Part shown: piece after piece, positions 34,759 through 46,869 of the stretch
Layout: every line of letters starts with the position of its first letter
How positions within the stretch are numbered: the stretch's first letter is position 1
DNA from: Stenogyne calaminthoides
Lineage: Eukaryota > Streptophyta > Magnoliopsida > Lamiales > Lamiaceae
DNA length: 64,000 nucleotides
Reading direction: 5' to 3'
NCBI GenBank assembly: GCA_037126765.1
Contig: JBBCBC010000037.1
Coordinates: forward strand, 10,235,263-10,299,262
Position numbers and translations under genes: made by a program
Notes under the pieces: generated by a model
Databases searched by the model: none
Told to the model about the DNA's origin: nothing
The model's input: the letters and a program-made list of their open reading frames with translations, nothing else

Positions 34759-37700
34759 ATGGGAGGCCTAAAATTCGCGGTGCTATTGTGCGCGGACGAC
34801 TCAGACTACGTGAAGAAGCTGTACGGCGGATACTACGGCGTATTCGTGAGAATGCTGAAAGAAGAAGGCGAAAGTTGGGACGTATTTAAGGTCGCAAGGG
34901 GCGAGTTTCCGGCGGACGATCAGATCGGCGATTACGAAGGTTTCGTCATCACCGGAAGCTGCAATGACGCCCACGGAAATGACCTCTGGATCTCTAAATT
35001 GCTCACTCTGCTTAACAAATTGGGCGCCATGAAAAAGAAAATTCTAGGTATTTGCTTCGGTCATCAGGTATGCCTTCTCTCCCTTACTTCTTCTACCTCA
35101 CATTTTTGCCCCTTTTTTAGTGTACTATTTATTTATTATTATTTGTTTCTGTTTTTGCTGGTGCCGTTTGTTTAGGCGTTGTAAATGCTTAGCGTGTATT
35201 TTTTAATTCATTTAATATAAAACAGAGTCATACAGTAGTCCGTCCAATGTTACTTGAACACCGAACAATTACCTTATTTGGACGTCAAAATAAAAATAAA
35301 CATAATATTAAATCATACATAATAATTTTATTTTATTCCAATCAAATCCACTAAAACTCGCGAGCCATTTTTCAGTGTCCAAGTCACTCAATGGATGTAG
35401 GGAGTAATATTTATTATGTATATTTATCACTACAATTAATTTTAATTGGTGATGAAGAAGACTATGTAATACAAAAATTTAATATTAAAAATATATATAC
35501 TTATATATGAATCTATTGTAATATTATAGTTGTAAAATATTAAGTATAACGCTGGTGCATTCGGTTTGTTTGTTTCGATCATGCCGTTTCCGCTTTGTTG
35601 TGCTGGTGTATCGTCAGCTCTCCTTTTATTTTTGGTATTTTATGAGTTCAGTTGGGTAAACTTGTCTTTTCTTGCATCCGTCTATGACTCTAACGCGACC
35701 TCTTTAACTTTTTTCCCACTAATTAATTCTTAAAAGTTGGAACCATTTATAAATATATTATAGTAATATTTATTAAACACCATTCAGAAAGGGGGAGAAT
35801 TAGAAGTAAAAAAGGATCATGATGCTTCGGTACGAAATTAAATAAGGCTCGAGTTATAGGGTCAGATGATATTATATTATTATGGATTAGACGTTTTTTG
35901 TTCTACTTAATTTCTGGGTTAATTTAATAGAAAAAGGTTTATGGATGACTATGCACGTCGGTGACAGCATTCATCATTATCGCAATGTTTCATATGCATT
36001 GACACGTATTGAAATAATTAATGTGTTAATCTCCATTTATTATATTTCTAATAGTTTAAACAATAATCATATATTAATTCGTCGTACTGCCAAAAATATT
36101 TTATGTTTAACTTTAAAATTTTCAATTATTTATATTTGAAAAAAATAAAATATAACCATATATGGGCGGACGCGGAAAATATATCCACGCAGGGCACAAA
36201 ATCATACGAAATAAAAGAAGAAAATTTTATATATGATAATAAATTTATAAGTAAAATTCAATTATTAAAATATACGGTAGGTATTATATGAGATGATCTA
36301 ACGGAGAGATGAAAAATAATTTAGGAATTACATTTTAGCACTTTAGGAACGATTGTTAATTTGTGCTAGTTAATTTGTAAATTATTTAACTAAAAAACTG
36401 TATCATACTAGAATTTGTCTATAATGTATGTTTAATTTATATTTAATATATTTAAGTAAAACATGTAGTTAAAAATAATTATGTACTAAGCAAAATATAA
36501 AAATTTACTCTACTTATATTGCTTAATAAAAAAGTATATACAATTTATTGCATTTAAAAAAAATTGCTCTTCAATATAAGAAATTACTTTAAAAAAATAA
36601 AATAGTGTGTCTGATAAGAGAGGAACCGAACCCAAAGCAACAATTTTTTTTTGTTATTTTGGCTGAAATGTGGAAATCAAACCCAAATTCCCATGGACTG
36701 ACGCTGCTACACCAACCACACCTTACTAAAATTACTTGACGTAGGGTACATATATTCAGCCATAGAAATCCAGGCGAGGCATTTGCCGCCACCCCATGCC
36801 TTAGTGTGCATCCGCCCCTGTAACCATATGCATACCCAAACATAAAATAGGTTGTTGTCATGGGTAAAGTAAATATTCAACTCGCATTAACCCTTTTTAT
36901 TTTTTAATTGAATTAGAGGCTATAATAGAAAAGGTCAGGGAACTAATTCCTTTTGTATTAAGGTTAAAATTCTTGTTTGGGGAAAAAATTAAATATTTGG
37001 TAAAAGTATATTGGGTACGTTGAGTACATCCATCATTAGTCAGTGATGACTTTATTATTTTAATGAAGGTGTATTTAAGGCGTTTTAGGGAACTTGTAAT
37101 TAAAGTACAATAACTAGTGGGATTATATAAAGGGGAGATAACATTGGGAGGGGCCACAATATATAGCAGTCCAGTGACAACTATTACGAAAGCTGTCAAT
37201 CTTGCTTTCTTTATTTTAGTAATTTGTTGCTTAAGCACAACATATTGTCTGTTAAATTTCAGTTTTAAAATTGCCAACTTGAACAGTTTTATTTAAGTAT
37301 ATAATAAATTGTCACATTTAAATAATGAGCCGAAATGGGGTAATTCAATTCCATTCACGGCTGGAATTAGTTTGGGTGTTTTGCACATAGTTCTTGAAAA
37401 AGCTGTACGAACTTTCAAGACAAGGACATTGCATTATTTTAGGATTTCTTTTTATTGGATTAAGAATTCCGTATTATTTAAAGTTTATGGTATTAAAAGT
37501 AGGTCCGCTTTTTGCCATTTACAAAACTGGAAAAATGGTATTCTTATAGTAGTATATATATATACCAACTTCACAACTTGATCTCCTTGTTGAGATTGAT
37601 GGCTCACCCTACATAGATATACTAAGATTGTCTTTAGTTTAGGAGTGATTTTTTTTCCGTCACATGGGGTGTGGGGAGATTCAGCCTGGAAACAAATAAA

Positions 37701-40052
37701 AGGGACAGTCTTGATCCGGTCCCAAGAAAATATGGTACAATCATCACTCCTCTTTATGAAAATTCTACTGATATATGTATTTTAATATTCCAAAATTAAT
37801 ACGGTTAAAAATAAAAAATCCAAAATGAATACGATAGTTGTAGTCCAAAATTGGTTATGACAAAGTGAAACGTGGAAAATATATTCCAATATGAGTGAGT
37901 AAGGTCAAATTTGTGGGACAAATGTATTTATTACCATTGTCAGAAACGGTTCAGAGATGAATCATCGATAGATAAGCATCATTTTCCCAGCTCGTACCTA
38001 TTTATTGTGGTCCAGAAGATTATGCGGTACAAATTAACCTTCGTATGATTAGGGAAGAATTATATGATTAGACAAGTTTGGCATGTTTCTCTTGTAACAT
38101 TTTAACAGATCCACTTTTATTTATGGCCCCCGATGAATTGTTTTATTCACCCAGTTTTCAGATTCATATTTTGTCCTTGCATTTTGATGATGTAAATTTG
38201 AGGAGGAATTACTGCGTGAGACAGTGTTTCACTTTAGTATTTGGGTCATATCCATCTTTTAAAATATAGTTGGATTAAAGTTTATCATCTCATTAATCAT
38301 ATAATATAATATAATAAATGAAATTCATCTCAGGTGCGAAACCCGTCAAATTTAAGCATATGCATATGTGTTTAACTGTTTATACATGGTAACAAGGTCC
38401 GTCGGAAAGTGAAGACAAAAGGATTAAGTATAACATTAATTTAACAGTGTGCATAGTAAGTTTCTACAAATATTCGACAATGTTTTTACTTTATGGGAGT
38501 AAAGACAATTTGACCAGTTTGCTAAGGCCATCAAATAATATTCCACGTCAGGTCCACCACTATTTTATGTTTTCCCATATGGTTAGATACCTAAGACCAC
38601 TAACTTGTGCTCCAACGCATGATAAAGGCCTTATATTGTTGATGGCCAAATGGCTTTAACAATAATGTTATCATTGTAGAATCATATTTTTTCCACAGGA
38701 AAATTGGTTCAACTATTGCAGAATGATTTGTCATGCGTCTTAAAATAACACTCTTTCTTAATTATAATAGCTACGTGTACCAAACACCAAAAATTAGTTG
38801 TAATTTTATATGGCCATGTATGCCTTAATATAGACAACCATAGGATCCAAATAGGGTCGCTTCTGATGTCTTTTAATTAGCTTTTCGGAAAGCCAAAACA
38901 CGCATTTGAAATTCTTGTTAGATCAATTTATGAATAATATAAATCAATATATATCTGGAATCTAGTTGGTGTGCCATCTTGACCCTTTTGATTAGTTATA
39001 ATGCTCCTAATTTTTTATGCCAACAAAAGTAATAAAAAAAAAGGTGATTGCATATGAACGTGTGATCCTCACCTAAAGTCTAAACATCATGACTGCGTTT
39101 GTTCCTAGTAAGCACAAATGATGTGGTTGGTTACGTGAGTCACTCTCTCCCCCACCAACGTCACATCTAGGAAAATTGTGAATATAATTTGTTTTAACTT
39201 TTAAAAGATAAATATCAAACTCAATCAGTGTATGTTTGTTTTGAAGTTACAGGATTTAAGGGACTTTACATCCTATTTTGAGTTTTTTAATTTTTATTTC
39301 AAAATCACATCTTTTAAATGGTACTATTAGTTATCAAACAGTTAATTAGCTAGAAAAAACCAAACAGTTAACAAACGTTATATCTAACAGTAATTGATGA
39401 TGATTAGATATTGGGACGAGCTCTAGGAGGAAAGATTGGGCGCGCCAGCAATGGATGGGACATTGGAATCACAAAAATTCATCTTCATCCGTCACAAATC
39501 TTCACTTCTCTCAACATGCCTGGTTCCCTTTCTGTTATTGAGTGCCACAGGGATGAGGTTATTCAACCATCACCTACTTAAATTCCTGTATCATGTTTCA
39601 TTTTGTAACTCTGTTGATAGTGTGATATTGTATCTAATTAACTTGAACGTCGACTTAGGTGTGGGAGCTTCCACAGAAAGCAGAGGTTCTAGCGTGGTCG
39701 AAAAAGACAGGTGTTGAGATGTTTAGGTACGGTGATCACATTATGGGCATCCAGGGTCACCCCGAGTACACAAAAGACATTCTTTTGCACTTAATTGAAC
39801 GTCTTTTCAACCGTGATCTCATTGAGGTACGCATTCTTTATTAGACGATTGTGATATCTTTTGTTATATCGTTGTGTAGTAAGAAATATCTCAATTGTTG
39901 ATTAGATTGTGAGTATGTTTCTTAATCATGTGTATGTGTTTATGTAATAGGAGTCTCTTGCTGAAGCGGCCAGGACGAAGCTGGAGGTGAATGAACCGGA
40001 TAGGGATGCGTGGAAGAAACTGTGCACCAGCTTTCTGAAAGGAAGATTGTGA
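34759..40052 (+). CDS. GGP: Gamma-glutamyl peptidase, class I glutamine amidotransferase-like
   Basis: Four exons (34759-35067, 39408-39557, 39659-39826, 39951-40052) give 242 residues, close to the size of Arabidopsis GGP1 (about 250). These cytosolic enzymes cleave the gamma-glutamyl bond of glutathione and its conjugates; in Brassicales they act in glucosinolate and camalexin synthesis. The GATase fold shows the nucleophile in GICFGHQ (exon 1 end) and the catalytic His/Glu in QGHPEY. 'VFKVARGEFP', 'VITGSCNDAHGND' and 'IECHRDE' match the family. Only intron 1 is large (4.3 kb). No transit peptide is apparent. The substrate here cannot be told from sequence. Confidence 0.92.
35068..39407 (+). 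other. 4.3-kb first intron of the GGP gene
   Basis: Non-coding, AT-rich and interspersed with transposon-like debris, for example a more GC-rich stretch at about 36660-36830. No intact transposon ends or open frame of substance are identifiable. The flanking splice sites are CAG|GTATGC and GATTAG|ATA. Confidence 0.65.
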
Positions 40053-41024
40053 TGAGAAAAAATTCCGAGAATTAGGAGAACCAGAAGATGTAAATATAAG
40101 ATAAATATTCTTGAGCAGTTTGGCAAGAAAATTTAGTCTTCCTATGTTAAAGTATTGAAGTTGGACATTGTTAATTTTTCTGGTTCAGTAATGGCTTTTG
40201 AATATCTTTGACTCTTTCGTTCTTGTGTTGTTTGTCTTTTACATGCATAGACTATGCTGGTTGACTAAAAATGAGATGCTAGAAACTGCTGAGACACTCA
40301 AGGAGCACTTTCAAAGATAAGTCAACTGCCTGTTAATTGTTTTGAAATCCATCAAGAACAAATATAAGTCTTTCGAACACCTTATTAGTTGCTAAAAACA
40401 TTTAAAAATATCTAAAGCAGTGTTGATCATTATGGACTTGACCTTTTGCTACATTCAGTCAACCTATCCATGTAGAACTGAGACTTGCTTATTTGATAAT
40501 GCAGAAAATTTAGCACAAATATGTAAGAACCAAGAGTAATGTTGACTGATGAAAGATTTAAGAACACAATGATTCAGCCGACATGACACCACGAATCACT
40601 CAAGAGAGTGTTTATTACTACTTCAATTATCATTGGCATATTTACAAAAAACATGTTTGCTTCCAATAGCACAGTCAGGATCAAGAAATAGGACAGTCTG
40701 AAATAAATTCAATACAGAAAAATAAGGAGAGGAATTAGATAGAGAGAGGAGAAAAAATAGTGTGGAACAATTCTTTGATGTCATTCCTTTCATTCATGCG
40801 TACAGTATATAAGCACCCCAAAGGGAGGACCACATTGTCTGAGCATTTAATTGAAACTAAAGTGCTAAATTCTAAAATACTAGAAATAAACAAACAACCA
40901 ATTTGCAAACAAAAAATATGAAGGAATGTCCATATGGTTGAAAGTTGAAAGAGGTTCTTGGTGCAATTCTTCTTTTTCTTGTTCAATTATTTTCCTCCAC
41001 AGCTTGATTCTGGCCAAATATCAC
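40053..41024. other. Region between GGP and CHCH-derived unit 1, with CHCH exon remnant
   Basis: Contains the GGP 3' region. On the minus strand, a remnant of the CHCH last exon lies at about 40437-40500 (in frame: SQFYMDRLTECSKRSSP then stop). The stretch 40540-40900 recurs at 44640-44960 and, shortened, at 50800-51000. Confidence 0.6.
40437..40500 (-). pseudogene. Remnant CHCH last exon of unit 1
   Basis: In one minus-strand frame the sequence reads KSQFYMDRLTECSKRSSP and then stops. This matches KCQFYMDMLSDCRRSSGS in the intact CHCH gene at 54.3 kb. The first Cys of the CX9C pair is replaced by Ser. It could serve as an alternative last exon for unit 1 or be dead. Confidence 0.6.
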
Positions 41025-42293
41025 TCAATTTTCTGCAGACAGCGGCTTACGAGCCAATACATCTTGTTCCACCTTAGGTGGAACCAGTTTTCCACCTTTT
41101 TTAACATCTTCAAACTTTAGTATCTCTATTTTCTCTTGATTTGTGCTCATGACAACTGGCTGCGGAATAATTTTGTATCTTAATAAATTAGAAAAGTTGG
41201 GTGGGCTACACCCCGTCCCAGCGAACACAATTTCTTGCAGCATAATTAGCCATTAGGATCATCTATTCCAATTTTAATACATGGAAAACTTGTTAATTGG
41301 TGATGACATGATGTCATTTAATAGACGTTATGTTTAGTTCTTCGATTTGCATTTTCATCTTTTATGATGAAAAACATCAAGAACTATTACTAAGACAATA
41401 ACTTCTTAGAACAAATTGTGTGTTGAATACACTTTGTATATCAAGAAATTTCTTTAAAATCATCCAAATTGGTCTTATAAAGGTGTGATAACGGCTCCTA
41501 TCAGAATATCCAATAAATTTCACAAAGAAGAAATGACAAAAGAAATTATTGCACTTGCATAATAGAATCGCTTTGGCTTTGAGCACTCAGGGCAAATATC
41601 AGGAGTAAAATTCGGACCAAATAACCTTAGTGCAATAGCAATTCCAGTACCAAGTTTTAGTCCTAGAAAAGTAAAATATAAGAGAAACATAAATCAGAAA
41701 TGCATATGAGAAATAGAAAAAAGAAGATCCGTAATGTCATCATACCGTCAACTATGATTAATGCAGACCAAGGGTTCGTCATGAGACCTGGAGATGGAGA
41801 ATCAAACACCACCAACTTTTTTGTATTATTATATCATATATTCCTCTTTAACATTTGCAAAAAAAAAAAAGTCCCAAATTAATCAATCCAACATTTTCTA
41901 AAATGGCAATAAAACAACTCAATCAATTTAACTATACATCACATGATATTACTTTTTCAACACAAAAAACAACTTTATCTTCATTTATCTACACCATATA
42001 CAAAATTTGTTTGTAAATAAAAGTTTTTTCATGCATACAAATTTTCTTACTAGACTTTGTCAAACATGAATGTAGGACGTTGTTGTATAGAAGTAAAACC
42101 TAGCTCAATTGAATAATGGGAAATCCAACAAAAACAGAAACACGACGAAATTGAATAATGTGAAAATCTGGAGAAAGAAACAGATGAACTCACGATCGTG
42201 GGAGCAAGGGCAAGATATGATTTCTGTTTTTGGGACTGCAACGATGAGAAATATGCAAAAATTAATTAAATGAAACGAAAATGAAACCACCAT
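41025..42293 (-). CDS. CHCH-derived small protein with Lys/Glu-rich tail, unit 1
   Basis: Exons 42194-42293, 41746-41787, 41559-41662 and 41025-41159 join in phase to 126 residues. Intron 3 needs a GC donor (TAT|GCAAGT). The N-terminus is hydrophobic (LINFCIFLIVAV). The middle exon LKLGTGIAIALRLFGP corresponds in phase and sequence to the glycine-zipper exon (MAFGTGSAVAHRAVDGIMGP) of the CHCH gene at 54.3 kb, and it ends CPECSKPKRFYY. The last exon (from PVVMSTNQEKIEILK) is rich in Lys and Glu and has no counterpart in the canonical gene, but recurs in units 2 and 3. Function is unknown. Whether it is expressed is open. Confidence 0.5.
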
Positions 42294-42348
42294 ATTTTGG
42301 AGCTTGTATATATAGGTTGGTCGTATGAGGCTGCCATGTTTAAAAATA

Positions 42349-42713
42349 GGGATTTAAATCGAAATGGTCCCATAACTTTACACATTTATTGAAAATGTAA
42401 AATTATATATCACATGTTTTAATTTAGTCTCGTATGCTTTTAATTTGTGCCGATTTAGTTCCAAATCGCCGGAGACCGGTCAAACTACCCAAAAACGACG
42501 TCGTTTTATGATAATTTCCTTACCGAAATTAGGGGCGCGTGTATCACACGCCCCTAAAACGACGTCGTTTTTGGGTAGTTTGATCGGTTTTCGGCTATTT
42601 GGGACTAAATCGGCACAAATTGAAAACATACGGGACTAAATTAAAACATGTGATATATACGGGACCTTTTCAATAAATGTGCAAAGTTACGGGACCATTT
42701 CGATTTAAATCCC
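42349..42713. mobile_element. MULE-type foldback MITE with 9-bp target duplication
   Basis: A 365-bp near-palindrome. It begins GGGATTTAAATCGAAATGGT and ends with the exact inverse. Flanking 9-mers are TTAAAAATA (42340-42348) and TTCAAAATA (42714-42722), differing at one base. Each arm holds the self-complementary motif AACGACGTCGTT. A central 'ggggcgcgtgtatcacacgcccc' hairpin closes the fold. It has no coding capacity. Confidence 0.8.
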
Positions 42714-42772
42714 TTCAAAATATGAATGACGGATAGAAACGTGCTGAAAACCAATTTTGATACGTTTTGATG

Positions 42773-43100
42773 GATATCTCAAGTGATTAGAGCTCTACCA
42801 CCTGAGATCTTGAGGTCCCGGGTTTGAGACACGGAGAGGGAATATTATTCCCTCTTGTGGTGGTCCCCCTCTTGTGGGGTGGTGGTTCCCCTTGTTGTTG
42901 GGTTGCGATTCCGGTTGTAGTGCGGTTGCGGTTCCGAGTTGCGGTTTCGGGTAGTCCCCCTCTTGTGGTGATTGTGTTCCGGTCTACAGCGAGATGAAAT
43001 GATGTTGTCATGTGCCCGGTGGTAGAAAAAATTATTGTAATTGATTATGTTAAAAAAACTATTGTAATTGATTGCTTTAAAAAAAAATAAAAAATCTTGA
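42773..43100 (+). mobile_element. SINE-like element with expanded internal repeats
   Basis: The left part 'caagtgattagagctctacc' followed by 'gaggtcccgggtttgagac' (about 42817-42835) reads like tRNA-derived A and B boxes. The centre (about 42860-42965) is expanded by 'ccctcttgtggtgg' and 'ttgcggttccg' repeats. The right end is A-rich ('ttgtaattgatt' twice, then an A-run). Confidence 0.55.
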
Positions 43101-43579
43101 GGAGGGGGGATCGGAGGTGAATAAATTGCAGAATATTTTGCTACTTTGACTATTTCTACATTTTCTAATTTAAGGGCTTTCAAACGATTTTATTCATAAT
43201 ATGAAGCTTCACTTTGATTATTTGGATTATGAAACAAAAATACTAGATGTTTAATTTAACTTCAAAATTCCATATATAAATTAACCATTCACATAAAATA
43301 ATTGCACCATCGGAGAAATTCCTATTATTAATATATTATAAAACTATTAATCAATAGACTCTAAAATCTAAATGAAATGAAGAAACTTTAAAATTGTCAT
43401 AAAAAAAGTATACTTTAATTATGTCTAACGAAAAATCACACTTGAAAGGTATGATCTTTACATAATAGTATTGGTATTGGTGGGTAGGAAGATCATTCAC
43501 GTCGTGTAGTATATTTACAAGTGAAAAATAAAGTATATAACTTGGACATTGTACATTACTATTTAGAGCCATTTGACTA

Positions 43580-44030
43580 AGGTAGTGTTTCACTCATCTT
43601 ATAAGCTTTTTAAAATAATTTATAAATTATTTAAAAATTTATAAGCTCCCTATATTTGTTTGGAAAAATATTTAATATTTTATAAGATTTTAAAAATAAG
43701 TTACTTAGAGTTTATAAGCTCCAATTTATTTTATTTTTTAAAAAATTGAAATATCCCAACTTATTTTACTAAAATTATATAAGTTATACCTCATCTCATC
43801 ACCTCAACCTCAACCCAGCTCGGTCCCGCCCAATCATCTCATACAAAAATAAAAAATTAATTATTTTATATTAATATTAGAAGTAAAAAAATATTTTTTT
43901 TTAAATTATCAAAAAGCTTGTAAGATTTATTTGCCAAACACTTTAATAACTTGTAAGTTGCTTAAAAATTACGTTTTATAAGCTATTAAAACAACTTATA
44001 AGATTTAAAATACGTTTAGCCAGACCTGCC
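43580..44030. mobile_element. Foldback MITE, hAT-like
   Basis: The left 'gtgtttcactcatcttataa' and right 'ttataagatttaaaatacgt...ccagacc' arms are imperfect inverted repeats with several 'cttataagct' motifs. This is a common plant non-autonomous pattern. The precise ends are unclear. Confidence 0.4.
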
Positions 44031-44244
44031 CGACGGAAGTTAAAATTTTTCACCAACAACAAATCTGATTTTGATTGTATAACACTTCGTATCCTCAAAC
44101 AAAGTTGCCCAGGAAAATTCTATAGAGAGAACCAGATAAATATTTCGAGCATAAAATTATTTGTGACCAATATTCTCAAAGACCCTAGAGGTCTTTATAT
44201 AGATCACATAAAATCTATCTATTATATATCTTTACTGTATAATA

Positions 44245-44482
44245 CTACCTCCGTCCCGGAACACTTTGCACAGTTACTGTTCCGCTCGTGTTTTAGCGAG
44301 CGAGTTTTTTATTACTATTTGAAATGATAAAGTAATTTTAAAAAATGCGTATGACAGAGGAAGGTAAAGACTATCATACCCCACCTTAAAAGCCACTTTA
44401 TTATTTCAAATACTAATAAACAACTAGCACGCAAAAACACGAGCAAAAAGTAAGTGTGTTAAGTATTGTGAGATGGAGGGAG
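44245..44482. mobile_element. Stowaway-like MITE
   Basis: Inverted ends CTACCTCCGTCCCGGAACA and, inverted, CTCCCTCCATCTCACAATA are flanked by TA on both sides. The subterminal 'ctcgtgttttagcgagcgag' and its inverse match the element at 31480. Confidence 0.75.
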
Positions 44483-45113
44483 TAATATAATATATGATAT
44501 GGTCAAGATATATCCAATATATCATCATATTTAATTAAATAATTATAATTTTATCTAATAGAATAATTATATTTCTCCACAGATTAAATATTTCGATCAA
44601 ATTAATATTTAAGATCCGCTTGGTTGAAGGTAATAAAAGTGAGTAATGTTGATTGATGAAAGATTTAAGAGCACAATGATTCAGCCGACATGACACTACA
44701 AATCACTCAAGAGAGTGTTTATTACTTCAATTATCAATGACATATTTACAAAAAGCATGTTTGCTTCCAATAGTACAGTCAAGATCAAGAAATAGGACAA
44801 CCTAAAATAAATACAATACAGAAAAATAAGGAGAGAGAATTCGATAGAGAGAGGAGAGAAAATTGTATGGAGCAATTTTTTGATGTCATTCCTTCCTTCA
44901 TTCATGCATACAATATATAAGCACCCCAAAGGAGGACCACATTGTCTGAGCATTTAATTGAAACTAAAGTGCTAAATTCTAAAATACTATAAATAAACTA
45001 AGGGCCAATATGCAAATAAAAAATATGAAGGAATGATCATATGATTGAAACAGCTTTTCCAGCAATTATTCTTCTTCAATTATTTTTCTCCACAGCTTGA
45101 TTCTGACCACGCA

Positions 45114-46260
45114 TCACTCTTCTTTTTTTTCAGACAGTGCCTTAAGAGGCAATTCATCTTGTTCTACTTTAGTTCGAACTAGATCTTCATCTTTCTTATC
45201 ATCTTCACCCTTTAATATCTCTGTTTTCTCTTGATTTCTGCTTGTGACACCTGGCTGCTAAATAATTTTTTTACTTTTATAAATACATATAAAAAGAAAA
45301 GCTGGGCGGGTTACACCCCGTCCCGGCTCACACAATTTCTTGCTGCATAATAAGCCATAAGGATCATCAATTCCAATTTGATGTTTACTTGCTTTTAATA
45401 CAAGACAAACGTGTTAATTGATGATGACATGATGACATTTAATACACGTTATGCTTATTGAATTCCACTTACGTAGTAGAATGACTTTGACTTTGAGCAG
45501 TAAGGACAAATGTCATATCTCTTACGAGTAAAACTAGGACCAAAAAACCGTAGTGCAATAGCAAATTCGGTACCAAGTTTTAGTCCTAGAAAAGTAAAAA
45601 TATAAGAGAAATATAAATTAGAAATACATATGAGAAACAGTAAAAAGAAGACCCATAATGTCATCATACCGTCAACTATGGTTAATTGGCTCCTCGTCTC
45701 AAAGGGCCTCCCAAAGGGCTTCATAGCCTCTGGAGATGAAGCATCATACACGGCATAAAATGACAATAAAATAATTAAATTAATTTATATTATCATCTCT
45801 AAATAGCTACATGACATTACTTTTTTAACACTAAAAGAAACTTTATCTCCATTAATCTACTTCACATGTCATCACATTATCATTTTTAATCCTTACAAAA
45901 AAAAACTTTATATCTACATATAATACTAATGGACAATTCACATGTTAACTTTGTGCTAATGTGTTTTCTAATCCGGAGTATGTATTTTCAATCCAATATA
46001 AAATAAAAAGGAAAAAGGAAAAAACATGAAAACAAACGGATCAAAAGGGAAACATAGAGGTTGATTGCATTAGCAACGATTAATTAATGAACTCCGTCAG
46101 AAACATAAACAAGAATGCTTAATATGAATGTAGGAGGTTGAGAAGTAGAAAAATCAAACCTAGGTCTCTCTCTATTGAATAATGTGAAATTTTGGAGAAA
46201 GAAACGGATAAACTCACGGCTATTTGTTGGAGGAGGGGGAATCCGAATGATATCATGCCT
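45114..46260 (-). pseudogene. CHCH-derived small gene, unit 2 (start lost)
   Basis: Exons 45670-45729, 45473-45585 and 45114-45254 join in phase with GT-AG introns. An upstream exon ends at 46218, in a frame reading IRIPPPPTNS. The middle exon LKLGTEFAIALRFFGPSF ends CPYCSKSKSFYY. The last exon starts PGVTSRNQEKTEILKGEDD and ends LSEKKEE. No in-frame ATG is found in the first exon before an upstream stop, so the 5' end is lost or lies in an exon not recognised. The three downstream exons stay open, which is unusual for a long-dead pseudogene. Confidence 0.5.
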
Positions 46261-46596
46261 ATTGTATTGTGTCTACAACTAAAACAATTGTATGAGACTG
46301 AAATATTAAAATTATCACCAAATGTCTACTTTATTTCTATAAGTGAAAACACACTTGAAAGTTATTGGTGGGTAGGATGGTCATTCACGTCGTGTTGTAT
46401 TTCTACAAGTATAGTATTGGTGTGGGTAGGATGATCTTTAAAAGTTAAAACACTGGTAATTGGTGTGGGCATCGGTTGTCGGTACAATCGGTTGGACCGA
46501 TTGAACCGGCTAAATTGATTTATGCATAATTCTTTTATATGTTGTATGTTAGTACATTAAAAAATAAATATTTATTCATAAAAAAATAAAATTATA

Positions 46597-46868
46597 CTCC
46601 CTCCGTTTCAATCATAATGACATTTTTACTGTTTATAAGGATTTAGTGAAATAATGATAAAATGATAAAGTGGTGAGGTAGGAAGAGTTGTTTATTAATA
46701 TTTTATATGATAAAGTGATAAAGTGATGAGTAATTTGGGGTAAAACGTGTTGTTTATTAATATTTTATGTGATAAAGTGATAAAGTAATAAAGTGTGTAA
46801 GCATCTTTACCATTATGATTGTGACGAAAATATGGGGTACTTTACCATTATGATTGTGACGGATGGAG
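46597..46868. mobile_element. Stowaway MITE
   Basis: The ends CTCCCTCCGTTTCAATCATA and, inverted, CTCCATCCGTCACAATCATA are flanked by TA. Internal 'gataaagtgataaagt' repeats are present. It is a typical non-autonomous mariner derivative. Confidence 0.85.
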
Positions 46869-46869
46869 T

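Larger units (their letters stand above)
43101..45113. other. Intergenic DNA between CHCH-derived units 1 and 2
   Basis: Contains a foldback element (about 43580-44030, arms with 'cttataagctttttaaa' and inverse) and a Stowaway MITE (44245-44482). A copy of the spacer repeated in each CHCH-derived unit lies at 44640-45060. No gene is seen. Confidence 0.55.

Noticed and set aside
36650..36840. GC-richer stretch resembling a transposon end (inverted: caggggcggatgcac)
   Set aside because: I could not find a matching second end or target duplication, so it is not listed as an element.
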